Below the pieces are notes generated by a model that saw only the letters and a list, made by a program, of their open reading frames with translations, searched no databases and had not been told where the DNA came from. The position numbers and the translations under genes are program-made. DNA of 64,000 nt from Rathayibacter tanaceti. Its GTDB lineage: Bacteria; Actinomycetota; Actinomycetes; Actinomycetales; Microbacteriaceae. Each line of letters opens with the position of its first letter. Position 1 is the stretch's first letter. The stretch lies in NCBI RefSeq assembly GCF_001634385.1, contig NZ_LIIN01000001.1:1-64000 (forward strand), given 5' to 3'. Below are positions 1 through 10,758 of the stretch, piece after piece.

Positions 1-1
1 C

Positions 2-1150
2 GCGGCGACCGCCGAGCTGCCCGCGGCGAGCGCCCTCGCCGTGGAGCCGGCGGCGACCACGACGGAGGCGCCGGTCCTCGCCTGGCCGTCCTACGGCTCC
101 GGAGCGGTGGCGGCCGTCGGCATCGCCGGTGCGGAGGAGGGCGGGCTTCTCGCGCGCTACGGCTCCGACGACACTCTCCCGACCGGGAGCATCGCGAAGG
201 TCGTCACCGCTCTGATGATCCTGGCTGCGAAGCCGATCGCGGACGGCACGGACGGCGAGACGATCACCTTCTCCACTGCCGACGTGCAGTACTACAACGA
301 GACCCTCGCCGAGAACGGCTCGAACGCCCCGGTGACCGCGGGGCTCCAGTTGACCGAGCGGCAGGCGCTGACGGCGATGATGCTCCCCTCCGCCAACAAC
401 TACGCGAAGTCGCTCGCCGTCTGGGCCTACGGCTCCGAGGAGGCGTTCCTCGCCGCCTCGCGGACCTGGCTCGACGGTCAGGGCCTGTCGCGCACCTCCC
501 TCGCCGACACGAGTGGACTCTCGCCCGCGACCGTGAGCACGACGGCCGAGATGGTGCGGCTCGGCGAGCTGCTGATCGGCGACCCCGTGCTCGCCGCGAT
601 CGTCGCGCTGCCGAGCGCGGTCGTCCCCGGCGTCGGGACGATCGAGAACACGAACTCGCTTCTCGGACGGTCGGGCGTCGACGGCATCAAGACGGGGACG
701 ACGGACGAGGCGGGGGCCTGCCTCCTCTTCTCAGTGGACGCGACGGTGGACGGGCAGCCGGTGACCCTGGTGGGCGTGGTGGTGGGGGCGGGCACGCATC
801 CGCAGCTCGCCGCCGACGTGCTCACGCTGATCCCGACGGTCGAGGCAGGATTCCGCTCCGTTCCGCTGACGACAGCGGGCCAGGACTACGGCAGCCTCAC
901 GAGCGCGTGGGGCGAGACCGCGACGGCGGAGACGGCCGAGGCTCGCTCGGTGCTCGTCTGGGGAGCGGTCTCGACGACCGCCTCCGTCGCGCTCGACCCG
1001 CTCGAGGTCGTCGCCGACGGCCAGCGGGTCGGGACGGCGACCGTCCAGGTCAATGGGACGCCCTACGAGCTTCCGCTCGTCGCCGACGGCGTGATCGAGG
1101 ATCCGGGCTTCGGCTGGCGCCTCGTGCACCCCGGTGAGCTCTTCGGCTAG
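2..1150 (+). CDS. D-alanyl-D-alanine carboxypeptidase, 5'-truncated by the window edge
   Basis: Serine peptidase of the penicillin-binding S11 family, which trims the terminal D-Ala from peptidoglycan stem peptides outside the membrane. The frame is open from base 2, so the start, signal peptide or membrane anchor lie outside the window; a GTG at 41 is in frame but is probably internal. Counting from that GTG, the three active-site motifs are present in order: SIAK at residues 50-53 (nucleophile Ser50, Lys53), SAN at 117-119 and KTGT at 217-220. About 150 residues follow the KTG box and resemble the small C-terminal beta domain of PBP5-like enzymes. The stop TAG overlaps by four bases the stop of the opposite-strand SGNH gene. 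The family is clear from the motifs; the exact paralogue (DacA, DacB or DacC type) is not. Confidence 0.88.
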   Translation, partial: AATAELPAASALAVEPAATTTEAPVLAWPSYGSGAVAAVGIAGAEEGGLLARYGSDDTLPTGSIAKVVTALMILAAKPIADGTDGETITFSTADVQYYNETLAENGSNAPVTAGLQLTERQALTAMMLPSANNYAKSLAVWAYGSEEAFLAASRTWLDGQGLSRTSLADTSGLSPATVSTTAEMVRLGELLIGDPVLAAIVALPSAVVPGVGTIENTNSLLGRSGVDGIKTGTTDEAGACLLFSVDATVDGQPVTLVGVVVGAGTHPQLAADVLTLIPTVEAGFRSVPLTTAGQDYGSLTSAWGETATAETAEARSVLVWGAVSTTASVALDPLEVVADGQRVGTATVQVNGTPYELPLVADGVIEDPGFGWRLVHPGELFG

Positions 1151-2027
1151 TCGCCGTCGATCACGATCCGCACGCCGGCGGTCGCGATGTCCTCGGCGAC
1201 CTGCTCCGGCGTCGCGTTGCCGGGGACCACCGGAGGGATCGCGGACGGGTCGGTGCGCCAGAGCTGAGCCGACGGCCGCTTGGCGGTGATGAAGTCGCCG
1301 GAGGACTGGTGGCGGACGCGGCGCAGGACCCACGGGACGAGGTACTCCCTGGCCCACTGGATGTCCTCCGTGCGAGCGGCGCGCCAGGTGCGGGCGGGCA
1401 GCGGCTCCGGAGCGAGAGGACGCAGGTCGTTCTCGACGGCGAGCGCCTCCAGCACCATGCGCGCGACCTCGTGGTGCCCGTGCGGATTGAGGTGCAGGCG
1501 GTCGGGGGCCCACATCCGCACGTCCTGGATCTCCTGCAGCGACCACTGGTCGGCGACGATGCAGTCGTACTGCTTGGCCAGGGCGCGGAGGTTCTCGTTG
1601 TAGATGGCGACCTTGCCGCGGATGCGCCCGAAGACGGGCGAGAAGCCACGTCGACTCCGGTGAAGAGCACGACGGTGGCACCGTTGGAGCGCAGGCGCGC
1701 CAGGCCGGACTCGAAGCGCGCGGCGATGTCGTCGGGATCGGTCCCGGGGCGGATGACGTCGTTGCCGCCCGCCGAGATGGTGATCAGATCGGGTCGCAGC
1801 TCGAGCGCGGGCTCGACCTGCTCGTCGACGATCTGCTGCAGGAGGCGGCCGCGCACGGCCAGGTTCGCGTAGGCGAAGTCGTCGTTCTGACGTCCCAGCA
1901 CCTCCGCGACGCGATCGGCCCAACCGCGGTGACCGCCCGGGCTCGCGGGCTCGGGATCGCCGATGCCCTCGGTGAAGGAGTCGCCGAGGGCGACATAGCG
2001 GGACCACGGATGACGCTGTTCGACCAT
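1147..2027 (-). CDS. SGNH/GDSL-family hydrolase (frameshifted)
   Basis: Predicted serine esterase or lipase of the SGNH fold. The first part, from ATG at 2027, carries the block I motif GDSFTEG (Ser17) and the block III motif GGND. The frame breaks near 1647, and the next frame carries the end of the same protein, including the catalytic DRLH of block V and a tail with SSGD. Restoring one G (gtg-gGc-ttc) joins the two halves into a protein of about 293 residues with no other defect. A complete paralogue with the same N-terminal blocks and a similar tail lies at 46919-47677. The break may be real decay, but the identical kind of deletion in housekeeping genes here favours sequence error. Substrate unknown. 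Confidence 0.8.
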
Positions 2028-2128
2028 CCCTCCATTGTGCTCCGAGCCCGGGCACGGGTGTCACCGGGCGACACGCCGCACGTCCCGCGCAGGGTCGCGG
2101 TGGACCGTGCGCTGTCGGAGGCGTCGGC

Positions 2129-2134
2129 TAGATT
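2129..2134 (+). promoter_or_regulatory. -10 box for a leaderless transcript (helicase)
   Basis: TAGATT lies 8 nt before the GTG at 2143 and there is no Shine-Dalgarno in between. This is the arrangement of actinobacterial leaderless genes, and it supports choosing 2143 rather than an earlier in-frame start at 2035. Confidence 0.55.
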
Positions 2135-2142
2135 CGGTCCAC

Positions 2143-3948
2143 GTGAACAGTCCCTCGAGCTTCGGTCATCAGGTCGGCACCTCCGCCGCCGAGCACCTGT
2201 CCCCGTCGTTCCCTGGGCGGGCCCCGTGGGGCACGGCGAACAAGCTGCGGGCCTGGCAGGCGGAGGCTCTCGAGGCGTACTTCCAGCACGAGCCGCGGGA
2301 CTTCCTCGCCGCCGCCACCCCGGGTGCGGGCAAGACGACCTTCGCGTTGCGCCTGGCCGCCGAGCTGCTGCACAACCGCACGGTCGAGCGCATCACCGTG
2401 GTCGCGCCCACCGAGCACCTCAAGCGCCAGTGGGCGGAGGCGGCGCACCGCGTCGGAATCCGCCTCGACCCCACCTTCACCAACCGGATGGGCAGGCACG
2501 CGCGGCACTTCCACGGCGTGGCCGTCACCTACGCGCAGGTAGCGGTGCGGCCGGAGCTCCACCGTGAGCTCACGCTCTCTGGGCGTTCGCTCGTGATCCT
2601 CGACGAGGTGCACCACGGCGGTGACGCGTTGAGCTGGGGGGACGCGATCCGCGAGGCCTTCGAGCCCGCGGTGCGGCGCCTCTCGCTCACCGGGACGCCC
2701 TTTCGCTCGGACACCGCCCCCATCCCGTTCGTCAACTATCTGCCCGACGAGGAGGGCATCCGCACCTCGCTCACCGACTACTCCTACGGGTACGGCCGCG
2801 CGCTCGCCGACGGCGTCGTCCGGCCCGTCCTCTTCATGGTGTACGCCGGCCAGATGCGCTGGAAGTCGAAGGCCGGCGACGAGATGGAGGCGCGGCTCGG
2901 CGAGGGCAACACCAAGGACGTCACGGCGCAGGCTTGGCGCACGGCGCTCGACCCCCGAGGAGACTGGATCCCCTCGGTGCTGCGCGCGGCGAACACACGT
3001 TTGAGCGAGGTGCGTCGTTCCGTCCCGGACGCGGGCGGGCTCGTCATCGCCACCGACCACTACTCCGCCCGGGCCTACGCCGCCATGCTCCGCGAGATCA
3101 GCGGAGAGCCCGTCACCGTCGTGCTCTCGGACGAGAAAGAGGCGAGCGACCGGATCGAGGAGTTCTCGAAGGACACCGGCCGGTGGATGGTCGCGGTGCG
3201 CATGGTGTCGGAGGGGGTGGACGTTCCGCGTCTGGCCGTGGGCGTCTACGCGACATCGGCATCGACTCCGCTGTTCTTCGCCCAGGCCGTCGGCCGCTTC
3301 GTGCGGGCCCGGCGCCGCGGCGAGACCGCCTCGATCTTCCTCCCGAACGTGCCGGGGCTGCTCGCGCTCGCGAGCTCCATGGAGCAGCAGCGCGACCATG
3401 CTCTCGACCGCAGGACGTCGGACGACGAGGAGTACCCCGAGGCCGACCTGATGGGCGACGCCGAGCGCTCCGAGAAGGCCTCGTCGGAGCTCCTCGAGGA
3501 GGGGCGCTTCGAGTCGCTCGGCTCGGCGGCGACCTTCGACCGCGTGGTCTACGAGGGCGCCGAGTTCGGCATGGAGGTCGAGGTCGAGAGCGAGGAGGAG
3601 CTCGACTTCATCGGGCTTCCCGGGCTGCTGGAGCCCGACCAGGTGCGTGAGCTGCTGCAGCACCGTCAGCAGCGCCAGGCGAAGCGGGCAGGCTCGCGTC
3701 CCGGAGCTGCGGCAGCCCCCGAGGCGAAGGAGAGCGAGATCCCCGCGCCGCTGTACCGCACGCTCAAGGAGCAGCGGAGTCTTCTGAACTCGCTGGTCGG
3801 GCTCTGGGCACGGGGGACCGGCGAGAGCCACGGGCAGGTGCACACCGAGCTGCGCCGGCTCTGCGGGGGGCCGGCTGTGGCACAGGCCAGTGTGACCCAG
3901 CTGCAGGCGCGGATCGATCTGCTCCGGCGCAGGCTCGGCTCGCACTGA
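2143..3948 (+). CDS. DEAD/DEAH box helicase, superfamily 2
   Basis: ATP-dependent nucleic-acid helicase of 601 residues. The N-terminal RecA-like domain has a Q-type lead-in (LRAWQAEALEAYF), Walker A TPGAGKTT, motif II DEVHH and motif III LTGTPFRS. The C-terminal domain has the motif V/VI region SEGVDVPRL and QAVGRFVRARR. After about residue 430 comes a charged linker and a C-terminal helical region ending in leucine-rich repeats of Q and R. The organisation resembles the single-gene helicases that actinobacteria share with restriction-type (ResIII, PF04851) proteins, but no nuclease or methyltransferase lies nearby, so a restriction role is not supported. The GTG start was chosen from the adjacent -10 box; the longer reading frame upstream overlaps the divergent SGNH promoter region. 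Substrate (DNA or RNA) cannot be told. Confidence 0.88.
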   Translation: MNSPSSFGHQVGTSAAEHLSPSFPGRAPWGTANKLRAWQAEALEAYFQHEPRDFLAAATPGAGKTTFALRLAAELLHNRTVERITVVAPTEHLKRQWAEAAHRVGIRLDPTFTNRMGRHARHFHGVAVTYAQVAVRPELHRELTLSGRSLVILDEVHHGGDALSWGDAIREAFEPAVRRLSLTGTPFRSDTAPIPFVNYLPDEEGIRTSLTDYSYGYGRALADGVVRPVLFMVYAGQMRWKSKAGDEMEARLGEGNTKDVTAQAWRTALDPRGDWIPSVLRAANTRLSEVRRSVPDAGGLVIATDHYSARAYAAMLREISGEPVTVVLSDEKEASDRIEEFSKDTGRWMVAVRMVSEGVDVPRLAVGVYATSASTPLFFAQAVGRFVRARRRGETASIFLPNVPGLLALASSMEQQRDHALDRRTSDDEEYPEADLMGDAERSEKASSELLEEGRFESLGSAATFDRVVYEGAEFGMEVEVESEEELDFIGLPGLLEPDQVRELLQHRQQRQAKRAGSRPGAAAAPEAKESEIPAPLYRTLKEQRSLLNSLVGLWARGTGESHGQVHTELRRLCGGPAVAQASVTQLQARIDLLRRRLGSH

Positions 3949-4299
3949 ACCCGCGGCGGCCTGCTCAGGCTGACCGCTAGCCGATCGAGCCGCCCCGGCG
4001 CCAGCCCTCGCCGCAGCCCACGGCTCGACCGTACTGTTCGAGCGTGACCCACCGGATCGTCCTGCCCGCCGCCCGGGCCGTGGCACGATGCGAGCGGCGG
4101 TTCCGGCCGCGGGTCGAGACCGCCGGAGGAGGGAGGCTCGATGAGCGCTGACCGTCAGGGGAATGCTCGAGAGACGCTCGCTAAGGTGGGCAGTCGGTCC
4201 GTCGTGGAGACGCCGGACCCTCACCCCCGACGTCGGGCATCCGCAGACCGCACATCGGCCTCTCCCGGATCGCCCGAGAATGATCCCCTGAGGAGTCTC
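3949..4299 (+). promoter_or_regulatory. Upstream region of the trehalose operon
   Basis: This 351-bp stretch has no well-supported gene. Candidate -10 boxes are TACTGT (4032-4037) and TAAGGT (4182-4187). A GTG at 4044 opens 35 codons that would be leaderless from the first box; it is probably not a gene. An ATG at 4141, with a strong purine-rich Shine-Dalgarno (4125-4136), is in frame with glgX and would add 53 low-complexity residues, so this interval may in part be coding. Confidence 0.4.
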
Positions 4300-6552
4300 G
4301 TGGAGACCTGGCCCGGAACCGCCTACCCGCTGGGCGCGACCTTCGATGGAAGCGGCACGAACTTCGCCCTGTTCAGCGAGATCGCCGAGCGCGTCGAGCT
4401 GTGCCTGTTCGACGAGGACGGCACCGAGACCCGCGTCGAGATCCTCGAGTCCGATGCCTACGTGTGGCACTGCTACCTGCCGCAGGTGCAGCCGGGTCAG
4501 CGCTACGGCTATCGGATCCACGGCCCGTACGATCCTGCGACCGGTCACCGCTGCAACCCGAACAAGCTTCTGCTCGACCCCTACGCCAAGGCCGTCTCCG
4601 GCGAGATCGACTGGGACCAATCGCTCTTCTCGTACACCTTCGGCGACCCGGACTCGACGAACGACGAGGACTCGGCGCCGCACATGATGCTCGGCGTCGT
4701 CATCAACCCGTTCTTCGACTGGGCGGGTGACCGGCGTCCGCGCACCTCCTACGACAGCACTGTGATCTACGAGGCCCACGTGAAGGGCCTCACCAAGAGC
4801 CACCCCGAGGTTCCGGAGGAGCTGCGCGGCACCTACGCGGGCGTCGCTCATCCGGCGGTCATCGACCACCTGAAGCACCTCGGCATCACGGCGATCGAGC
4901 TCATGCCGGTGCACCAGTTCGTCAACGACTCGACGCTGATCGAGAAGGGCCTCTCGAACTACTGGGGATACAACACCATCGGCTTCTTCGCGCCACAGAA
5001 CACCTACGCCTCCATGGCCGATCAGGGCCATCAGGTCCAGGAGTTCAAGAGCATGGTGAAGGCCCTGCACGCGGCCGGGATCGAGGTCATCCTCGATGTG
5101 GTCTACAACCACACGGCCGAGGGCAACCATCTCGGCCCCACGCTGTCCTTCCGCGGCATCGACAATGAGGCCTACTATCGGCTCGTCGACGACGACAAGC
5201 GCTATTACATGGACTACACCGGCACCGGTAACACCCTGAACGTGCGCCACCCGCACTCGCTGCAACTGATCATGGACTCGTTGCGCTACTGGGTGACCGA
5301 GATGCGGGTCGACGGCTTCCGCTTCGACCTCGCCTCGGCTCTGGCGCGGGAGTTCTACGACGTCGACCGGCTCTCGACCTTCTTCGAGCTGGTCCAGCAG
5401 GATCCGGTGGTGTCGCAGGTGAAGCTGATCGCCGAGCCGTGGGATGTGGGACCCGGCGGCTACCAGGTCGGCAACTTCCCACCGCAGTGGACGGAGTGGA
5501 ACGGGAAGTACCGCGACACCGTGCGCGACTTCTGGCGGGGCGAGCCCTCGACGCTGGGGGAGTTCGCCTCCCGGCTGACCGGCTCGGCCGATCTGTATGC
5601 GCACTCGGGCCGCTACCCTGTCGCCTCGATCAACTTCGTCACGGCTCACGACGGATTCACGCTGCGCGACCTCGTCTCGTACAACGAGAAGCACAACGAT
5701 GCGAACGGCGAGGACGGGAACGACGGCGAGTCGCACAACCGCTCCTGGAACCACGGCGTCGAGGGGCCGACGGACGATCCGAGGGTGCTCGCTCTCCGGG
5801 CTCGGCAGCAGCGCAACTTCTTGGCGACCATGCTCATCTCGCAGGGCGTGCCGATGATCCTGCACGGCGACGAGCTCGGCCGCACTCAGAACGGCAACAA
5901 CAACACCTATGCCCAGGACAGCGAGCTGACCTGGGTCGACTGGGCGCACGCCGACCGGCCGCTGCTGGAGTTCACGGCAGCACTGATCCGCCTGCGTGCC
6001 GAGCACCCGACCTTCCGGCGGATGCGCTTCTTCGATGGGCGACCCGTGCTGCGCGGGACCGGCGAGCCGCTGCCGGACATCGTCTGGTTCACAGCAGCGG
6101 GTACCGAGATGGCGCCCTCGGACTGGGACTCGGGGCTGGGCCGGTCGGTCGGCATCTACCTCAACGGCAACGGGATCCGCGAGCGCGATCAGCGCGGCCG
6201 GCCCGTCACGGATGACAGCTTCCTGCTGTATTTCAACGCCGACGACGTCGACGTCGAGTTCTCCATCCCGAGCGACGAGTACGCGCTGGCCTGGAGCGTC
6301 CTGGTCGACACCGCCGGCGCCGAGGCGGACTCGATCCCGCGCCCCGCCGGCGCGACCCTGACCGTCCAGGCGAAGTCGCTCGTCATCTTGCAGGAGCACA
6401 GCGCCCCCGAACCCGAGGTCGACCATTCGGTCGCCGCCTCCCTCGCCTCGCTCGCCGCGACATCGGCGATCCCGATCGTGACCTCGACGGGGCGGACCAG
6501 TCCCTCCGCCGAGTCGACCGATTCCGCGACCGCCCCCTCGACAGGAGCCTGA
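4300..6552 (+). CDS. glgX: Glycogen debranching enzyme GlgX
   Basis: Isoamylase-type GH13 enzyme that cleaves alpha-1,6 branches of glycogen, releasing linear maltodextrins for TreY. From GTG 4300 the protein has 750 residues, within the family range. Residues 1-110 form the N-terminal CBM48-like sandwich ([14 protein letters not shown]). The catalytic barrel has DVVYNHT (about 266), the nucleophile in DGFRFD (about 340), the acid in AEPWD (about 379) and TAHDGFT (about 450). A GAGGAG Shine-Dalgarno at 4290-4295 supports GTG 4300; ATG 4141 would add a proline- and serine-rich extension without homology that I recognise. The last 45 residues are also low-complexity (A, S, T). The gene is separated from treY by one base, so the two are surely co-transcribed. 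Confidence 0.93.
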   Translation: METWPGTAYPLGATFDGSGTNFALFSEIAERVELCLFDEDGTETRVEILESDAYVWHCYLPQVQPGQRYGYRIHGPYDPATGHRCNPNKLLLDPYAKAVSGEIDWDQSLFSYTFGDPDSTNDEDSAPHMMLGVVINPFFDWAGDRRPRTSYDSTVIYEAHVKGLTKSHPEVPEELRGTYAGVAHPAVIDHLKHLGITAIELMPVHQFVNDSTLIEKGLSNYWGYNTIGFFAPQNTYASMADQGHQVQEFKSMVKALHAAGIEVILDVVYNHTAEGNHLGPTLSFRGIDNEAYYRLVDDDKRYYMDYTGTGNTLNVRHPHSLQLIMDSLRYWVTEMRVDGFRFDLASALAREFYDVDRLSTFFELVQQDPVVSQVKLIAEPWDVGPGGYQVGNFPPQWTEWNGKYRDTVRDFWRGEPSTLGEFASRLTGSADLYAHSGRYPVASINFVTAHDGFTLRDLVSYNEKHNDANGEDGNDGESHNRSWNHGVEGPTDDPRVLALRARQQRNFLATMLISQGVPMILHGDELGRTQNGNNNTYAQDSELTWVDWAHADRPLLEFTAALIRLRAEHPTFRRMRFFDGRPVLRGTGEPLPDIVWFTAAGTEMAPSDWDSGLGRSVGIYLNGNGIRERDQRGRPVTDDSFLLYFNADDVDVEFSIPSDEYALAWSVLVDTAGAEADSIPRPAGATLTVQAKSLVILQEHSAPEPEVDHSVAASLASLAATSAIPIVTSTGRTSPSAESTDSATAPSTGA

Positions 6553-6553
6553 C

Positions 6554-8866
6554 GTGCGTCTGCCCGCTTCCACCTACCGCCTCCAGATCCGCTCCGCGTT
6601 CGGCCTCGACGAGGCGGCGCGCGTCGCCGACTACGTGCGCACCCTCGGAGCCGACTGGCTGTACTTCTCTCCGCTGCTGCGGGCCGAGCCCGGCTCGGAC
6701 CACGGCTACGACGTCGTCGATCACAGCGAGGTCGATCCGGAGCGCGGTGGTGCGGCGGGTCTGGCGACCGCAGCACGGGCGGCGAGGACCGAGGGACTCG
6801 GCGTCCTGATCGACATCGTGCCGAACCACATGGGCGTCGCGACTCCGAGCGAGAACTCGTGGTGGTGGGACCTGCTGAAGAACGGCCGGTCCTCTCGCTA
6901 CGCCACGGCGTTCGACGTCGACTGGGAGGCGGGCGGCGGCAGGCTGCGCATCCCGCTCCTGGGCGACGGTGCGGCAGAGGGGGACAGCGAGAGCGAGCTC
7001 GACGCGCTCGAGGTCGTGGGAGACGAGCTCCACTACTACGAGAACCGCCTGCCCCTCGCGCCGGGAACCGCTCGGCCGGGCGACTCCGGTCGGACGGTGC
7101 ACGAGCGGCAGAACTACGAGCTGGTGAACTGGCGCCGCGCCGACGCCGAACTGAACTACCGTCGCTTCTTCGCTGTCAACACCCTCGCCGCCATCGCTGT
7201 CGAACGGCCGGAGGTGTTCGACGCCTCGCACCGCGAGATCGTCCGCTGGTTCACGGAGGGACTCGCCGACGGCCTCCGAGTGGACCACCCGGACGGTCTG
7301 GCGGATCCCGGGAGATACCTCGACGACCTGTCGCGCGCCATCGGCGGTGCGCCGGTGTGGGTCGAGAAGATCCTTGAGGGAGACGAGGAGCTTCCTCCTC
7401 ACTGGGCCACCGTGGGCACGACGGGGTACGACGCTCTTGCCGACATCGACCGGATCCTCGTCGATCCCTATGCCCGCCCTGTGCTCGAGGGCCTCGACGC
7501 CGAGTTGGGCGGGGGAGGACCACCGGTGGTCTGGGCCGACCTGATCCACGACACCAAGCGCGGAATCGCGGACGGCATCCTCCGCTCGGAGGTGCTGCGC
7601 CTGGCGCGGCTGCTGCCCGGGATCGAGGGGGCCGACGACGCCCTGGCGGAGCTCCTCGCGACGTATCCCGTGTATCGCAGCTACCTGCCCTACGGCGCGG
7701 AGCACCTCGAGCATGCGCGGGTCGAGGCGGTCCGTCGCCGTCCCGAGATCGCTGCCACCGTCGACGACGTCGCCGCGGCGCTCGCCGAGACGGGCTCTCC
7801 CGTGTCCGTCCGATTCCAGCAGACGTCCGGCATGGTCATGGCCAAGGGTGTCGAGGACACCGCGTTCTACCGCTTCAGCCGCCTCACGTCCCTCAACGAG
7901 GTCGGAGCGGATCCCGATGAGTTCGCGATCGACCTCGTCGAGTTCCATCGTCGTCAGGGCGTGCGCCAGGCAGCGTTCCCCGCGTCGCTCACGACCCTCT
8001 CGACGCACGACACCAAGCGCGGCGAGGACACGCGGGCCAGGATCACGGCGTTGGCCGAGGACCCGGAGGCGTGGGCGTCGACACTGCGCGACCTGCATGT
8101 CCGGGCTGGCTTCGGTGACGGCCCGGTCGAGCACCTGCTCTGGGAGGCGATCGTGGGCGCGTGGCCGGCCGCGCGCGACCGCTTGCACGCGTACGCAGAG
8201 AAGGCCTCGCGCGAGGCGGGCAGCTCGACGCGCTGGACCGCCCCCGATGAGGCGTTTGAGAAGCGGATGCACGCCGCCGTCGATGCCGCGTTCGACGAAC
8301 CGGAGGTACGCCGTCTGATCGAGGAGACCGTCGAGCGCGTCTCGGCCGCGGGCTGGTCGAACGGTCTCTCGGCCAAGCTCGTGCAGATCACCGCTCCCGG
8401 CATCCCCGACGTCTATCAGGGCAGCGAGCTCTGGGAGACGTCGCTGGTCGATCCGGACAACCGCCGCGAGGTCGATTTCGACCGTCGTCGCGCTCTGCTC
8501 GAGCGGATCGACGGCGGCTGGAAGCCCGAGATCGACGCAGAAGGGGCCGCGAAGCTGCTCGTCACCTCGCGCGCCCTCCGCCTCCGCCGCGATCGCCCAG
8601 AGCTGTTCACCCGCTATGCCGCCGTTCCGGCGATCGGTCCGGCCTCTGAGCACGCCATCGCCTTCGACCGCGGCGGCGCTCTGACGCTCGCCACGCGTCT
8701 GCCCGAGGGGCTCGCCGTCGCGGGCGGATGGCGCGACACCGTGATCGTCCTCCCCGGGCACCCTGTCGAGGACGTCCTCACCGGTCGCACCTTCGCGGGC
8801 GGAGCGACTCCTGTAGCCGAGCTTCTCGTCGACTACCCCGTCGCCCTGCTCGCCCCGGTCTCCTGA
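6554..8866 (+). CDS. treY: Malto-oligosyltrehalose synthase TreY
   Basis: Cytoplasmic GH13 enzyme that converts the reducing-end alpha-1,4 bond of maltodextrins to the alpha,alpha-1,1 bond of trehalose. It has 770 residues, normal for the family. It opens with the typical PASTYRLQ and has IVPNHM near residue 89, the nucleophile region LRVDHPDGL near 240 and VEKILEGDE near 270, then [17 protein letters not shown] and [10 protein letters not shown]. The last 100 residues contain the LPDVYQG-like segment (IPDVYQGSE) and the C-terminal domain. The GTG start directly follows the glgX stop. treZ follows after 51 bp. TreY and TreZ together make trehalose from glycogen, an osmoprotection and storage route. 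Confidence 0.95.
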   Translation: MRLPASTYRLQIRSAFGLDEAARVADYVRTLGADWLYFSPLLRAEPGSDHGYDVVDHSEVDPERGGAAGLATAARAARTEGLGVLIDIVPNHMGVATPSENSWWWDLLKNGRSSRYATAFDVDWEAGGGRLRIPLLGDGAAEGDSESELDALEVVGDELHYYENRLPLAPGTARPGDSGRTVHERQNYELVNWRRADAELNYRRFFAVNTLAAIAVERPEVFDASHREIVRWFTEGLADGLRVDHPDGLADPGRYLDDLSRAIGGAPVWVEKILEGDEELPPHWATVGTTGYDALADIDRILVDPYARPVLEGLDAELGGGGPPVVWADLIHDTKRGIADGILRSEVLRLARLLPGIEGADDALAELLATYPVYRSYLPYGAEHLEHARVEAVRRRPEIAATVDDVAAALAETGSPVSVRFQQTSGMVMAKGVEDTAFYRFSRLTSLNEVGADPDEFAIDLVEFHRRQGVRQAAFPASLTTLSTHDTKRGEDTRARITALAEDPEAWASTLRDLHVRAGFGDGPVEHLLWEAIVGAWPAARDRLHAYAEKASREAGSSTRWTAPDEAFEKRMHAAVDAAFDEPEVRRLIEETVERVSAAGWSNGLSAKLVQITAPGIPDVYQGSELWETSLVDPDNRREVDFDRRRALLERIDGGWKPEIDAEGAAKLLVTSRALRLRRDRPELFTRYAAVPAIGPASEHAIAFDRGGALTLATRLPEGLAVAGGWRDTVIVLPGHPVEDVLTGRTFAGGATPVAELLVDYPVALLAPVS

Positions 8867-8917
8867 TCGGCCGAGCAGCCCTCTCCCCGACCCCTTCGAC
8901 ACCTCCTGGAGACCGCC

Positions 8918-10717
8918 GTGACCCGCACGACTCCCTACCGCTATGCACGTCCGGCGACCGGACCTGAGCGTTTCGACGTCTGGGCTCCCGCGGCGTCCGC
9001 CGTCGAGCTCGTCCTGGGTGCCGACTCGCCCCTGCCCATGACCCGGCTCGGTGAGGAGGGCTGGTGGCGTGCCCCCGCATCGGCTCCGGTCTCGGGCGAC
9101 GTCGACTACGGGTACCGGATCGACGGCAGCGGCCCGTTCCCCGATCCGCGCTCGCGCCGCCAGCCGGAGGGCGTGCACGAGCTCTCGCGGACGTACGATC
9201 CCTCGTCGCACGAGTGGACGGATGGGCCGTGGACCGGCCGTGAACTCGCCGGCGCCGTGATCTATGAGCTGCACATCGGGACCTTCACGCCGGAAGGCAC
9301 ATTGGACGCTGCTGCGGGCAAGCTGGAGCACCTGCGCTCGATCGGGGTCGACTTCGTCGAGATGCTTCCGGTGAACGCGGTGAACGGGACCCACAACTGG
9401 GGTTACGACGGAGTGCTCTGGTACGCCGTCCACGAGCCGTACGGCGGACCGGAGGCCTACCAGCGCTTCGTCGACGCCGCGCACCGCGTGGGCCTCGGGG
9501 TCGTGCAGGACGTCGTGTACAACCACCTCGGACCCAGCGGGAACTACCTCCCGGAGTTCGGTCCGTACCTGAAGAGCGAGAAGGCCAACACCTGGGGCAG
9601 CTCGATCAATCTGGACGGCGACGGGTCGGATGCCGTTCGCGGCTACATCATCGACAACGCCCTGATGTGGCTGCGCGATTACCATGTGGACGCCCTGCGG
9701 CTGGATGCGGTGCACGCCCTGTCGGACGAGCGAGCGGTGCACGTGCTCGAGGAGATGGCCTCCGAGGTCTCCGTGCTCTCGGCGCGCGTGGGGCGGCCCC
9801 TCACCCTGATCGCCGAGTCGGATCTCAACGACCCACGGCTCATCACCCCGCGCGAGGCCGGCGGCTACGGTCTGGATGCGCAGTGGAGCGACGACTTCCA
9901 CCACGCTGTGCACGTCGCGGTGACGGGAGAGACCACCGGGTACTACCAGGACTTCGCCCCACTGGGCGCCCTCGGCAAGGTCCTGACGAAGGGCTTCTTC
10001 CACGACGGCACCCTGTCGACGTTCCGCGGCCGTCACCACGGCCGCCCTGTCGACACCGAGCTCATGCCCACCTGGCGGCTCGTCGTCTGCAGCCAGAACC
10101 ACGACCAGATCGGCAACCGGGCGATCGGGGACCGGTTGACGGCGACGCTCGACGAGGGCCGTCTGGCGATCGCCGCCGCGCTGACCCTGCTCGGACCGTT
10201 CACTCCGATGCTCTTCATGGGGGAGGAGTGGGCGGCATCGACCCCGTGGCAGTTCTTCACCTCGCACCCCGAGAAGGAACTCGGGGAGGCGACAGCGAAG
10301 GGCCGTATCGCCGAGTTCGCCAGGATGGGTTGGGACCCGGAGGTCGTGCCCGACCCCCAGGACCCCGAGACCTTCCTCCACTCTCGGCTCGACTGGTCCG
10401 AGGTCGGGGAGGGACGCCACGCCCGCGTCCTGGCCGTGTACCGCGAGCTGGCGGCGATCCGCCGCCGCTTCCCGGAGCTCACGGATCCTCGCTTCGGCTC
10501 GGTGCGGGTGGATCTCGACGAGCAGGATCGCTGGTTGACGCTCGGACGAGGTCGCGTCACTCTCGCGATCAACGTGGGCGAGGCGGCGGCGCGGGTGCCG
10601 CTGCCCGAGGTGACGGAGTCGCTCCTGGGCGTCGGTGAGTGCGCCGTGCAGCCGGGTGACACCGAGGTCGACCTCGGCGCCTCCTCGCTGCTGGTGATTC
10701 TGGGCGCCCCCGCCTGA
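8918..10717 (+). CDS. treZ: Malto-oligosyltrehalose trehalohydrolase TreZ
   Basis: GH13 enzyme that hydrolyses maltooligosyl trehalose to free trehalose and a shortened maltodextrin. It has 599 residues. The N-terminal CBM48-like domain ([16 protein letters not shown]) is followed by a barrel with DVVYNHLG near residue 198, the nucleophile in LRLDAVHAL near 260, the acid in AESDLND near 300 and NHDQIG near 394. A Shine-Dalgarno-like TGGAGA lies just before GTG 8918. It is the last gene of glgX-treY-treZ and is followed within 10 bp by a strong hairpin. No regulatory gene is attached to the operon. Confidence 0.95.
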   Translation: MTRTTPYRYARPATGPERFDVWAPAASAVELVLGADSPLPMTRLGEEGWWRAPASAPVSGDVDYGYRIDGSGPFPDPRSRRQPEGVHELSRTYDPSSHEWTDGPWTGRELAGAVIYELHIGTFTPEGTLDAAAGKLEHLRSIGVDFVEMLPVNAVNGTHNWGYDGVLWYAVHEPYGGPEAYQRFVDAAHRVGLGVVQDVVYNHLGPSGNYLPEFGPYLKSEKANTWGSSINLDGDGSDAVRGYIIDNALMWLRDYHVDALRLDAVHALSDERAVHVLEEMASEVSVLSARVGRPLTLIAESDLNDPRLITPREAGGYGLDAQWSDDFHHAVHVAVTGETTGYYQDFAPLGALGKVLTKGFFHDGTLSTFRGRHHGRPVDTELMPTWRLVVCSQNHDQIGNRAIGDRLTATLDEGRLAIAAALTLLGPFTPMLFMGEEWAASTPWQFFTSHPEKELGEATAKGRIAEFARMGWDPEVVPDPQDPETFLHSRLDWSEVGEGRHARVLAVYRELAAIRRRFPELTDPRFGSVRVDLDEQDRWLTLGRGRVTLAINVGEAAARVPLPEVTESLLGVGECAVQPGDTEVDLGASSLLVILGAPA

Positions 10718-10725
10718 GGTCTCAC

Positions 10726-10758
10726 GTCTGACCGCGGAGTACTCCGTCGCGGTCAGAC
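10726..10758. terminator. Bidirectional hairpin between treZ and the SOS operon
   Basis: A perfect 11-bp inverted repeat, GTCTGACCGCG (10726-10736) with CGCGGTCAGAC (10748-10758), has an 11-nt loop. It sits between two convergent genes and includes the stop codon of the minus-strand gene. No U-run follows on either strand, which is common for actinobacterial terminators. Confidence 0.7.

Noticed and set aside
2143-3948. The helicase as part of a restriction or phage-defence system
   Set aside because: No nuclease, methyltransferase or other defence gene is adjacent; neighbours are a hydrolase and the trehalose operon.
4044-4150. A leaderless 35-codon gene before glgX
   Set aside because: Arginine-rich, no similarity and only a weak -10 box; more likely part of the glgX leader.
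2128-10420. Very long minus-strand open frames (1481 and 1345 codons) opposite the helicase, glgX, treY and treZ
   Set aside because: They are antisense readings of GC-rich codons: low-complexity sequence rich in V, D, R, G and E, no domain, while the plus strand carries complete, recognisable enzymes.
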